From Hirsutella rhossiliensis (taxonomy: Eukaryota; Ascomycota; Sordariomycetes; Hypocreales; Ophiocordycipitaceae), in assembly GCF_020360975.1 (NCBI RefSeq), contig NW_025408667.1, positions 3,162,001-3,226,000 of the forward strand: DNA of 64,000 bases, in the 5' to 3' direction. Positions 29,990 through 41,196 of the stretch are shown piece after piece. The position numbers were made by a program, and so were the translations under genes. The notes under the pieces are model-generated. The model saw only the letters and a list, made by a program, of their open reading frames with translations, did not search any database and was not told the origin of the DNA. Position 1 is the stretch's first letter, and the number at the start of each line of letters is the position of its first letter.

Positions 29990-32900
29990 AGTAAACTTAA
30001 TACTTATAGGATAGTTACTTAAAACTCCTATAACGATATTAAGGCGAAACCCTACTAAAGTCCCTATATACTTAGATACTTATAGTGCCGTTAACCTTAT
30101 AGATATATACTTTACTTAATAGTAGGGATTACTATAAGTAGCGCTATTATACCCTAAGTTATTAGGGCTTAATAATAGTAAGGTAAAGGAGTATAAAGTA
30201 TAGTTAGTGCTGCTTTAAATAATAGATATAAGGGGCACTAAAAAGATAATTACTCGTTTCTATATTAGTACCGATAAGTTAATGCTAAACGATCGGGTAT
30301 TAATCCTTTTATTAGTTACTACCTTAGAGGATAAACGTATCTATATTATCCTATAGAAACGATAGTAGTAGTTTAAGTATTAACTAAGCAGCGAAACCCT
30401 ATAGAATCCCTATAGATTCCTTTAAGAATATAGGAACGAAGTAAGGGTATATATAATAGCGCTTAATCCTAAGCTAATCCCGCTACTAGATAAAAATAAA
30501 GATAAAGGGATTCTATAGGACGAATAAGCCGAAATCCTACTAACTCTCTACTAATTTAAAGATACCTTCTCGGCTAATAAATCCGATTTATTACTAGCTA
30601 GAAAAAGAACGGATTACTTAATTAATTTAATCCTTAATATAGAACCTTCTTATAGACCGATTTACCTTCTATTATAAAGGGAACTCTAAGTATTATACGA
30701 TTAAATCTAAGACGCGATAAAAAGGAAAATAATCTAAGAGTTAAAGAGCCTAGCTAAGGCGCCTATCCTTTTTATTCTAAAAAAGGATAGTACCTTATAA
30801 CTATATATAGACTACTAAGGACTTAACTAGGTTATATAAAAGAATTAGTACCCTTTACCCCTTATTTCGGAGATTATTAACCGCTATTAAGGAGCTAAGT
30901 ATTTTTCTAAGATTAATATATAGAATATATATTAACGTATTTAAATTTAAGAAAGAGATAAATAGAAGACCGCTTTCTAAACGTATTATAAATATTTCGA
31001 ATACCTAGTAATGCCCTTTAAACTTACTAATATACTAGCTATGTTTTAAAGCTATATCTATTAAGCGCTTAAGGGGCTCGTAGATATAATTTATATAGTT
31101 TACCTCGATAATATCCTTATATACTCTAAAATAAGAGAAGAATATACTAAATACTTAGGATAAGTAATAAAAAGGCTAAGGGCTATAGAGCTCTATATAA
31201 AACTATCGAAGTATATCTTTTATTAATAGTTAGTCGAGTTCCTTAGGTTTATATTATCTATTAATAGGGTATTAATAGACCCTTAATAGGTAGAGGCAAT
31301 AGCTTAATAGCCTAAACTAATAACCTACTATAATATTTAGGTTTTCCTTAGGTTCTATAATTTTTACCGACGATTTATATATAGGTATTTAAGAGTTATA
31401 GCGCCCTTAACTATATTGCTAAAGGGGAGTAAGAATAAGAAGAAGCTAGGAAGTATAAAGCTAAACCTTACCGAAAGGGTAGCGTTTTAGGCTCTTAAGG
31501 ATACTTTTTAAGGAGCCTTACTCCTCCGATATTACGATCTAGAAAGACGTATTTATATTAAAATAGATATATCGTAATTTATAATAGTAAGGATTATCTC
31601 TTAACTTAATAATAAAGGGCGTTACTATCCGATCGTATTTTAGTTAAGGAAGTTTATTAGAGCCGAACTTAATTATAGTATTTTAGACTAAGAACTCTTT
31701 ACTATCGTTAAGTTATTTAAATACTAGCGATATTATATTAAAGGGGTAGCGTATAAAGTAAAGGTATTATTAGACTACTATAACCTTTAGACGTTTATAT
31801 ACTAGACCTCCTTAAATAGGAGGTAAGTAAGATAGTATATATATTTAGTATTATTTAACTTTACGATTAAGCATTATATAGGTAAATCTAACCTAGCGGA
31901 CACGCTATCGAGAATGCCTAGATATAAGGGCGAGAAGCCCTTATTTATAGAACTATTACCGGAGCTATAAGTAAAGCTAGCTACTATTAATACTATATCT
32001 ATATAGAGAAATAATAAGGCGTTTTTATAGGTAAAGAGATACTTAACCTTAAGTTAATATAAGCGTAGTAAAGTGCCTTTATATAAGGAAAATATATAAG
32101 CTTATCTATAGCGAAACTATAATATTTTAAGTACGAGACCTAAATAATTAGCCGATTAAGCTAAAGAGAGAGCTAGTTATAAATAGTTACTCTTAAGGAA
32201 GACCGCTAAAGAAGCGGCCTACTATATAAAGGTTTATATAGTAGAAGTTCTAAAACTATTACTAGAGTTACTAAAACGTACTTAGTCGGTTAACGTAGTA
32301 ATTAGTAAGCTAAAAGAAACTAAAGACTTCTTAAAAGGGAAGGGTTTCTAGTTAGTACGCTTAAATAGACTACTACTATAGAAGGGTCGTATCGTAGTAC
32401 CTTTAGAGGTAGCTTTATAGTAAGAGCTAATATAGCTCTTCTATAACGATCCGTTAATAGGATACTTTAGCTATTAACGTACTAGTAAACTACTAGCGAG
32501 GAACTTCTACTAAGATAGAATAATAAAAGATATAAATAAATACGTTTAGTTATACTTAGTATATTAAGGTATAGTATCTAAGAGGCATCGCCCCTATAGT
32601 ACTATATAATCGTTACTATATCCTATATAACTATAGGAAGAATTATTAATAGACTTTACTATAAGTCTGCCTAAAGTATAGTATAATAAACGAGACGTTA
32701 ATACGATCTTAGTAATCGTAGACTAATATACTAAGTATTGCCTCTTCTTTCCTATCTCTAAAATAATAATAGCCCTAAAGCTAGTAGAATTATTCTATTA
32801 CTAAGTTAAATTAGTATATAGACCTCTAAAAGGCATTATCTTAGATAGAGGGTCCCTATTTATAAGTAAGTTCTAGTTAGATCTTTATTTTATCTTATAA

Positions 32901-33740
32901 GTAAAACGTAGGCTATCGACGGTATTTTACCTATAAACTAACGGGTAAATAGAATAAATAAACTAAGCTATATAGTACTACTTAAGATACTTTACTAACT
33001 TAGAATAAACTAACTAAGCGTTACTCCTATATATTGCTTAATTTATATATAATAATATAAAGAACGCGATAACTAGGTTATTACCTAATAAAGTATTAAT
33101 AGGTTACTAACTAAACTTCTATATTAATACTAAGGACGATATTATTTAGAGGGGGGTACCTAAAGTAAGAGTAAGAGTTACTAGGCTATAGGAGCTATAA
33201 AAGAGGCTTAAGGAATACTAAGGAAAGGCTATCGAATTATAAGCGAAATACTACGATTTAAGGTACTAACCGCTTATATTAAAAGTAGGAGACCTTATAG
33301 TATTATCGATAAAGAACTTACGCTTTAAGGATAAAAAAAGAAAACTCTTACCTAAGTATATTAGACCGTTTCGGGTCCTATAAGCTATTAAAAAGTAAGT
33401 ATATTATCTTATACTCCTTAAAAAGTACTTACGCCTCTATAACGTTTTCTATATTAGTCTCTTAAAGCTATAAAAGGAGCGTAAAAGTACCTATAAAGAT
33501 AGTAAAACCCTACTAATACTAGACTTAGAGGACGATAAAGGTAAATAGGAAGTCTAAGAGATTAAAGACTAAAAGAGATCTAAGGGCGATACCTTTTTCT
33601 TTATTAAATAAAAAGGATAGCTAGCTAAGTATAACTAATAGGTCGAGGCTAAAGATATAGCGAATAGCTAAGACCTTATTAAAGAATATACTGCTCGCTT
33701 AACTAGGAAAAAGAGGCGTAAGACTAAGTAAGGTAGGGAA
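29990..33740 (+). pseudogene. Gypsy-2 pol, RIP-mutated
   Basis: Recognisable parts on the plus strand: a protease-like VPIYLDTYSAVNLIDIY near 30062; reverse transcriptase with VYLDNILIYS near 31100 (catalytic YxDD altered to Y-L-D-N); an RNase H region near 31500-31850; and integrase with IDFTISLPK near 32645, GIILDRGSLFISKF near 32840 and the Q/E-rich end of the core near 32950. TAG and TAA stops occur every few codons. The degenerate YLDN motif alone would abolish polymerase activity. Confidence 0.8.
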
Positions 33741-33989
33741 ACCTATTAGCGTAGGGAGACGCTACTAAATCGGTAACGAATCCCTACTAAATTACTACCG
33801 ACTTATTAATATATTAGCACGCCCGAACGTCCTATAACTATATATAAAATAGTAAAATAAGAGAATAGGGAAAACTATCTATACTACCTATTAAATATTA
33901 TTAAGGAAAATAAAACTAAACTATAACTCTACTAAGGCCCTAACGATAAAGGAGAGAAGGATAGTTATAGCTAAATAAAAGAAAGATAA

Positions 33990-35580
33990 GACCTATCTAT
34001 TACTTCCGACCACCCTTCTTCTTCGCCGGCGTAGTAGGAACTAACTAAGGCGCCCCCTCTACTATACCGAATACCTCTAGAAATACTAGAACTACCTTAT
34101 CCTCCGCTCCTTCCTTATCCTCCGCGTTAAGACCTATCTTTATTAGCACGGTACTTACCTCGGCCTTAGTAAATAGTAAGGTATATTACTACGAAGTATA
34201 GCCTATATTACCGTCGATAAGGCAGAGTTTTAACTAGGATTCCTAGGCCTAGTACTCTAGGCTTATATAGGCGATATTAAATAGGGGCGCGGGGTTAAGG
34301 CGAATAATAAGCTTATAGCGCTTATTAATTAGTATATAGTAGTCGGCACGCTCGACTTAGTATATTATTAAGCGGTCGCTAATAAAAGGGTCGGATAAAA
34401 CTTACGATAGTAGACTTCTATATACCTATAGTCCTAAAGGACTTACGATAGGCCGTCTTAGTAGCGTCGAAAGCCTCGGCTAAATACTATACTATAATAG
34501 TAAGACGGCGCCGATTAGCCTCCTTAAAAATAAGTATACCCGCGTCTAAGCTATCGTCCTTAGTATCTTTATTATTAGTCTTTAGCTTATTAAGCTCGCG
34601 TAGGTACTTAATAATAGCGACTATATCGGCCTAGTTACTAGATATAAAAGTAGCGGCTTTAAGAAAGATTAGCTTATTAATCGTAATATTTAAAGTTAAG
34701 GGGAAACTTACTTAGTTATAGGTCGCGGTATATTTATAGCACTACTTATAGCGCGTTAAGGAAACCCCTAAGAAAATATAGCTAATTAAGAGCACCTTAA
34801 TAAGCTTAGGCTTAGTCGTACTATACTCCTTAATAACCGTCTTAAAATAATATATATACTAGAGCTTATAAGGGATAACCTTATAGGCCCTAACTAAGCG
34901 GGCTTTAGCCTTAGATTAGGTACGCTTCTTTATAGGAGCGCGACCGCTTTATACCGCCGCCTAGGTGCCCTTATCTCTAGCGCCGCCGTTCTTAGGTTCG
35001 TTAGTAAGAGGAGTCGGATCGCGGCTATCTCCGTTATTACCGTTATTATTATCTTAGCCCTTATTTAGCTAGGCATTAGGATAATCTTAGCCCTCGTTCG
35101 GCTAGGCCTTATCGTTAATATCGGCCTACTTATTCTAAGGAGCGGCCTAGGCGATAATCTCCTATTAGCTAGAGCCGCCCTATTAAGATAGAGTAGCTAG
35201 GTTATCGGCACTTACCTAGGAGCGCTTAGGCACGATCTCCTCGCTAGTATTAGTATCGCTAACGGGGGTAATAGACTTATAAGTTTCTAGGCTTATAGAG
35301 GTAGGCTTATTAGTAGTTAGAGTTAGGGTATTTAGCGAGGTAATAGGGGCACGACCCTCGCTAATATTAGGTCCTAGACTAAAAGTCTCCTAGGACTAGG
35401 ATTCCCCTATGCCTTTCTTAGCTTTCTTCGCTAAAGGGGAACTAGCGTCGCTATAAGACTTCTAAGCTAATCGCTTACGCTTTAAGGGTAAACCCGCCGC
35501 TACTTACTCCTATATATAGCGTAGGAAATTAGCGTTATAGTTCTTTATCTTCTTTAGCGTAGAAGGTATTATCGTTAATA
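33990..35580 (-). pseudogene. Antisense pseudo-ORF inside Gypsy-2
   Basis: On the minus strand one frame runs about 500 codons from near 35560 to near 34000 with only TAG/TAA (RIP-type) breaks. It has protein-like composition: a basic cluster (LKRKRLA, SSPLAKKAKKG), a Ser/Thr-rich part (TSLNTLTLTTNKPTSISL), an Asn/Gly stretch (DNNNGNNGDSRDPTP), a basic stretch (SGRAPIKKRT), and a conserved-looking core (YFKTVIKEYSTTKPKLIKVL, LRELNKLKTNNKDTKDDS, EANRRRLTIIV, AEAFDATKTAYRKSFRTIG, RPLNNILSRACRLLYTN). I recognise no domain. It sits between the integrase and the 3' LTR, opposite to gag-pol. From memory similar uncharacterised proteins exist in fungal proteomes, but I cannot name a family. Confidence 0.55.
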
Positions 35581-35950
35581 AATCGTCGATAAAAAGTAAT
35601 ATAAAAAGGTATAAGGGATTAATAAAAAAAGGCATAAAACTCTATAATAATCGTAAGCGGAAGAGTTAAAGAAGAAAAGAAAATAAAAGAAGTAAGAGAT
35701 ATATACGTACGCTCTTTATATTATAGTTACGCGGCCGATATATAGGCGATACCGTAATAGTTACTTAGTAGTAACCGCTAGTATAATAACTATTAACGTT
35801 ATAGAGCGTAGACTAACGTATACTTATATAGGCGTATACGCGCGATATATAACCGAAACTACCTCTCTTCTTAACTAAATATATATAGCGTAGCGAAAGC
35901 AATATATATTAAAGATATAGCCGAGACGTCTATATAGGAGGGGAGATAAT

Positions 35951-36207
35951 TATAAGAGCGCTACTAAGAGGTATAGGCTAATAAAGTACTTAGGTATATA
36001 GTACTAATATATCGGTAGGGTATTAGTAGGGAATTATGCCTACCCCGCTTATATATTATAGACTACTCGCTACTCCGACTAAAGAGGAGAAATCCCTTTT
36101 CTTATAAGCTTTAGTCTTACGATAAGGAGAATATAATATATATAGCGTAGTACTTCTAGCTATCTTTACTACCTAACTAATCGTACCGTAATATATATTC
36201 CCTTATA
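35951..36207 (+). repeat. 3' LTR of Gypsy-2
   Basis: 257 bp, followed by TAAAT. It carries more TA and fewer CG than the 5' copy. Confidence 0.92.
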
Positions 36208-37289
36208 TAAATACTTAAACTTAATAATTAAAGCGCCTTTTATATAAGATCCTTTTAAGATTCGTATATTATATAGATCGCTTTCCTAATCTTAGAGTAT
36301 ATAGTTATAATATATCTATTTACTTTTAGATTAAGTACTTTATAAAGGGCGTAAAACTTAGGCTATTTAACGATATAAAAAGATAGATTTCGCGCGACGA
36401 TTAATATAGTAAGTGCCTCTATAATAATTTCTTTATTAAGCACCTTATAAAAGATATAGTTATTAATTACCTTTATCTACCCTATTAATATAGCCTTAAG
36501 GTAAAGCTATTTAAGCTACTTAAATACTATATTTAAAATATAAGGTGCTTTTACTATAATAATCCTATAAATCTTTATAAGGTATACTTTAAAGGTATTA
36601 CTCGCTTAGTATCGATAGCTATCTATATAATACTTATAATAAAAGAGTTAGTTTTTACTAGCTCTATTAGGTTTATATAGTCCTAGTAGACGATAATATT
36701 CCCTAGTTATAATTACTAAAGTACCTCTTATATTTCTAGATATAGTATTTATATTAGTTCTATTTAAATTATTAATAGAAAGTATTATAAAGGATAAATT
36801 AAGTTTAGTTTCTATAATAAATATTAAAGAGAGCGTAGTATTTAACTTATAGAATAGATAGTATATAAAGTACGAAGTTAATAGATTACCTATATAAATC
36901 TACTATTTACCTAAAAGATAGGGGGGGGGGTTCTAGCTAGTAGTATAACTACTTTAGGTAATTAAAATAAGATAATTTCTAGATAAGCGCGTAATTATCG
37001 ATCTTTATTTACCGATAATAGGGATTGCTAGCGCTCGGATTAAATAAAGTTTAATCCGTTAATCCTTACGGCGCTATAATCCGCCGTTTAAAGCGCCGCC
37101 CCTTAATTTAATTTATTAGCTAGATAACGGGGCTAGTAACTAATAGAAGCTAATAAGAGATAGTAGAGGAACGCTACGCGGATTAACTAGGATTAATAAT
37201 CCGGTAGTTAATTTAATTTAATTTAATCCGCGATATTAATTAATTAGATTAATAAGGGTCTAGATTAAAAACTATACTGCCTCTACTAA

Positions 37290-38475
37290 TTCTAGATCGA
37301 CCCTAAAGTTATTTATCTATAGACTTTATTATAGACCTACTACCTATAGGACCGAGCAAGGTAAGGTACCTATAGGTAATTATAGATAAACTAATAAAGG
37401 CTATAACCCTTAAGGTAATAGATACTATAGAAGCTAAGTCGTATATATAGCGTTTTCTCTAGTATTATTATAGGTTCTATAGGATGCTACGCTTAATTGT
37501 TAGCGACCGCGGAAGCAACTAGTTAAGCCGATTTTAAAAGAGATTTTACTAGCTAGCGGGTATATCGCAGCGGCTTAGCACGGCGTATCATCCGCAGACC
37601 GATAGGGGACCGGAGAGGATAAACTAGGAGATTAAGGCCTACCTAAGAGCCTATATATCGTACGTATAGGACGACTAGGGAGAACTGCTCCCTGCCGCGC
37701 AGCTAGCACTTAATAATCGCGAATCCGTAGCGACTAAGATTAGCCCCTTCTTTGCTAAGAATAGTTACCACGTCGATCCTATTAGCGTCGAAGAAATAAA
37801 AGAGCTACTAAGGGATAGAGAGGAAAGCAGAGCTAATAGCCTACTTAGTTGCCTATAGGAGGTTAATAAGTATATATAAGCAGTAATAGCCGCCTTATAG
37901 CAATAATAAGAAGAGGCAGCTAACGTAAAGCGATAGCCTATAAGAGCGGTTTAAAGTTAGTAATAAGGTATAGCTCTCGATAGCAAACTATAGATCACTA
38001 CGACTATATAAGAAGCTTGACTAGCTATATTATAAGTATATAGTTATAAAGGTAATTAGTTCGCACGTTGTTAAGCTCGATATTTATAGTTTAATTTACC
38101 CGCGATTCTATATTAACCTTTTATAGAGGGCGTATTAAGATCTAGCTCCTAGCTAAAAGGTAGATAACGTATAGCTACCACCGGTATAAGATAAGACCGG
38201 CGCGGATCTATAGGATGTTAACGAGATTCTCTACGCGAGATAGAAGAAGCGCGGATAAGGGGAATTTAAGTAAGCACTAGTGCGATAGACGGGCTACGTA
38301 AAGCCGACTTAGGAGCTAGTTAAGTAGTTATAAGGAATAATTACGATAAAGGCATTTAAGGATAAGTACGGGCTAATTAAGACTAATAATAGCCCTAGGG
38401 AGAGGTACGAGACGCTAGTAGGAAAGTAAGAACCCCGTAGACGCCGACCTAGTCGGAGGGGAGAAAGGGGGCTAA
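37290..38475 (+). pseudogene. Gypsy-3 fragment: integrase core to chromodomain
   Basis: The plus strand shows an integrase core (IIDLLPIG near 37325, VSDRGSNQ near 37500, LAGISQRLSTAYHPQTDRG near 37550-37605, then a glutamate in PERINQEIKAYLRAY), followed by LLPAAQLALNNRESVATKISPFF and a chromodomain-type tail (KVDNVQLPPV, DVNEILYARQKKRG). A purine tract GGAGGGGAGAAAGGGGG precedes the LTR. Upstream pol parts and the 5' LTR are missing because the TIR element's end abuts it. It keeps more CA/TG than its neighbours, so it was mutated less. Confidence 0.8.
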
Positions 38476-38722
38476 TGTTACGGGCTATGCCCGGCTTAGT
38501 AGACCCGGTTATACCGGGTCCGGTAGGTCGTGCTCGGGTAGCAGCACCGGCCCCGCTCCGCGGACCTAGAAGCTGCGAGAACATTCTATAAAGGGTAATA
38601 TAAGCTCGCACTTAAGGCTACGCCTTAAGTTTAGCTTCCTTTCCTCCTTAGCTCTAGATAGATAATACCTAGGCACCTGCTTATTAAATAAACTCTAGGC
38701 TAGCCTCTTATAATACGTAATA
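38476..38722 (+). repeat. 3' LTR of Gypsy-3
   Basis: It begins TGTTACGGGC after the purine tract and probably ends at ...ACGTAATA (38722), a RIP form of a CA end. It contains CTATAAAGGG near 38586 as a possible TATA region. No second copy is seen in the window, so the right boundary is a guess. Confidence 0.6.
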
Positions 38723-40430
38723 TTTCGAATTTATTTCTCGGAGACTTTTAATTTCTTCCTAAGATACTCGCCGAGTTAGTTAACGCGCCGCCCCGCTAAT
38801 TCCTTATCGTTCGCTAATAAAACGAAGAGGCGTAGAGTTAAGGGCATCTCTACCGTTTTATTCGGCGGGGACTATAGTAGCTTTTTAAGGATATAATAGG
38901 TATTAGATCCGCTAAAGCTAAAGTTATTAACGCTAATAAAGCGCTTATCTTATAGCTAGGGTTATAGAGTAGTAGGAACCTATTATCTTTATTATTAGGA
39001 TGATTAGCTATACTAAAATAAGAAATAAATAGCGGTACCTTTATATTCTACTCCGCGAGTAATACTAAGTCGTTTTCCTTTTTAAAGCTAGCGTTAGGTA
39101 GTATTTTGCCCTTATAAAGCATTAAAGAGGCCTTTATAATAGAAACTATACCGCTCGTAGGCTAGAGGTATCTAACGTTAGATTTAACTAAACCTATATA
39201 GATTAGTTAATCTAATATACGGTCTATACCGAAGACGCGATAAATTACGCTTACTTCGATTAGATCTCCGACCTTTATTCCGGTGCTATAGGCTTCGATA
39301 AAAGCAGTATCTTATATATTTATACTAGCTTTAGCGTAAACTTCTCTAATTAACTACACCTAGGCGTTAGCATTTAGTATTATTAGACCTCTATTATATT
39401 AGCTATAGTGCTATAGATTTTAATTATAATATATACCGACTATCCTACCGTCTTAATTAACGCTAGTATTAATAATTACGGACTAGATCTTATCGTTCTC
39501 TATGATTGCCTATTTAAGCGGCTTTAGGATAAGACAGCCTATACCTTTACTATAGGCAAAGCCGGATTTAGCCCGATAATTAAAGGCGTAAGTAATACTA
39601 TGCTTAGAAAGAAGACTAAAAATAAGCTAGGAAGGGGTTTCTATTATCTTTAGCGTTTAGGATATAGGTACCGATTAATAGATATTGAAATCGTATAGTT
39701 AGGCTATAACGATAGATAAGACGACGCTACTATAGCCTGCTCTATCTCTCTTAATCGAATGCTTTAAACTGCTTAGTATAGAGCGAATAAGCTAGACGAA
39801 CACGCTATATCTACGGAGAAGTAAGGTCCTTTTAAGTTAAAGAAGTAAGAAATACGTGCCGCGAGAATTAACTAGTAATTACTAGTCGAATTAAATATCG
39901 GCACGGTAGCTAGGTCTCTTAAAGAGCTAAGGTGATATTTAGATAGCGATCTACCGTCGAAAACGCCGATATTACGACCTACGATCGCCTCCTTTAGAAT
40001 GCTAGCATTCTCTAAAGCCTTATAGGTGCATTTAAGAAGCTAACGCTGCTAAGGATCTTTAAAGTATAAGGATTAGTATAATGCTAATAAACTTAAAGTA
40101 TATAACTTAGATCGTCTTATCTTACCTATAGCATCGGCCTCTAACTTTATAATATTAAAGAAGTAGGCATCGAACTTTAAGATATCTTAGTTAGTAAAAT
40201 ATCTACTAATACTATTAAAACAACCCTTTTTTTCTAGGTTAGGATGCTAAAAGGCGCCTATAAAATACCTAGTACGGGCACTTAATATAAGCTGCTAAAA
40301 ATCATTTAGTTACGATATATCGCTAGGAAGGCGACACGATATATTAATAATCGCGATTAGTATTATTTTTATAGATATTTTAAAAGTTTTATAGTTACTT
40401 AAGTAGGAATAACTAGAAATAAGGTAGGTT
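38723..40430 (-). pseudogene. Polyketide synthase ketosynthase domain, RIP-killed
   Basis: On the minus strand from about 40380 the frame follows a fungal type I polyketide synthase from its N-terminus: the NISCRLPSD start, PNLEKKGCFNS, DPQQR, YKALENASI, GRNIGVFDG, NSTSNY, RISYFFNLKGPYFSVDIACS with the active-site Cys codon at 39802-39800, then the EAYSTG region, LVKSNVRYL, SGIVSIIKASLML and NNFSFSGSNTYYI. The first catalytic His codon is now TAT (39290-39288). The second His is also Tyr (39170-39168), next to a Gly-to-Arg change. More than a dozen TAG/TAA stops interrupt it. About 550 codons are visible, into the linker to the acyltransferase, where the Gypsy-3 LTR cuts it. It is clearly non-functional. 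Product unknown. Confidence 0.85.
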
Positions 40431-40505
40431 AAATCCGTTAGACTTATTATATTATAGATTAAGTATAACCTATATTAATAAAGATCTTAGTTTTACTTAA
40501 GGGGT

Positions 40506-40884
40506 AGTTTAATAGGTAAGATCGCACCCCTATAGATATTAGCCTATTAAAGGGATAAGACCCTTAGTACTCCCTATCTAACTTTCTCCTAAGTATACTT
40601 AAAGGCTTTATAAAGACCTTAATTATCTAATAGGGTATCTTCCTTAATTATAGTTAATTCGAATTTTTATTTTTCCCCTTAAAAGTAGAGGCTGCTAGTT
40701 ACGCGACTCTAGTAAAGATAAAGAGGCATAGAGTAAAGAAATCTCTAAGACTTATATTAATAACCTAAGACCCCTTAGAGCTATATATAGGACCGATAAT
40801 TAGATAATTATATAGTTAATTGCTCTGCTAATCCTTAGTTATATACTACGCGTGCTTTAGGTATATACCCTCGTCCCCGTTAAA
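40506..40884 (+). repeat. Left copy of the 379-bp repeat (putative 5' LTR of Gypsy-4)
   Basis: It starts AGTTTAATAGGTAAGATCG and ends CGTCCCCGTTAAA. A TTTAATAGG/CCTATTAAA stem lies at its beginning. It is less RIP-mutated than the right copy (it retains GCATAGAG and GCTGCT where the other has GTATAAAG and GCCGCT). Confidence 0.8.
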
Positions 40885-41196
40885 ACTAGTCTCTAGGGCG
40901 TGAACTCGTTATTCTATTCTATTTATATAGCGACGAGTAGCTTTACGAAGCCAAGAATACCTAGAGGACGATAGTACTATTTAGAAAAAATAAAATCTAG
41001 GGATTTAATAATTAAAGCAGCAACCACCTTAATAGCTAGAGTTAGGGACCTAATAAGGCGATAGACTTACTAGGAAATAAATAATTAGATAATACCTTTG
41101 CTAGTAGTAAAGGAAAAGTAATAAGCTAATACTAAAAAACCCCGAGCTCTTATTATCGGCCCTACGACCCTTAATACTAGCGACTCGGTTAAAAAA

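Larger units (their letters stand above)
28400..36207 (+). mobile_element. Gypsy-2: complete 7.8-kb LTR element, RIP-dead
   Basis: Two 257-bp LTRs (28400-28656 and 35951-36207) are flanked by a perfect TAAAT duplication (28395-28399 and 36208-36212). Their ends now read TATAAGAG and CCCTTATA, consistent with original TG...CA after CpA-to-TpA mutation. LTR differences are transitions, many of them CG in one copy and TA in the other. Gag and pol pseudo-ORFs lie on the plus strand, and a further pseudo-ORF runs on the minus strand before the 3' LTR. A purine stretch GGAGGGGAGA lies just before the 3' LTR. Confidence 0.92.
26730..37279 (+). mobile_element. RIP-saturated TIR element with CAGTG ends, containing a nested Gypsy element
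   Basis: Left end CAGTGTGGTTTTCGATCC (26730) and right end GGTCTAGATTAAAAACTATACTG (to 37279, given here as its last 23 minus the RIP-altered bases: AAAAACTATACTG) are inverted repeats that differ only by C-to-T and G-to-A changes. Subterminal AATTAATT/GGATTAA motifs also mirror each other. Without the nested 7.8-kb Gypsy element it measures about 2.7 kb, a normal size for a DNA transposon, and CAGTG ends suggest hAT. No transposase motif could be read with confidence in 26800-28395 or 36213-37150. The flanking 8-mers (CTTTAAGG and CCTCTACT) do not match. Confidence 0.6.

Noticed and set aside
38309..38611. 100-codon minus-strand ORF
   Set aside because: It lies across the end of Gypsy-3 and its LTR, antisense to the chromodomain tail, with Gly/Arg-rich content explained by the GC-rich LTR start.
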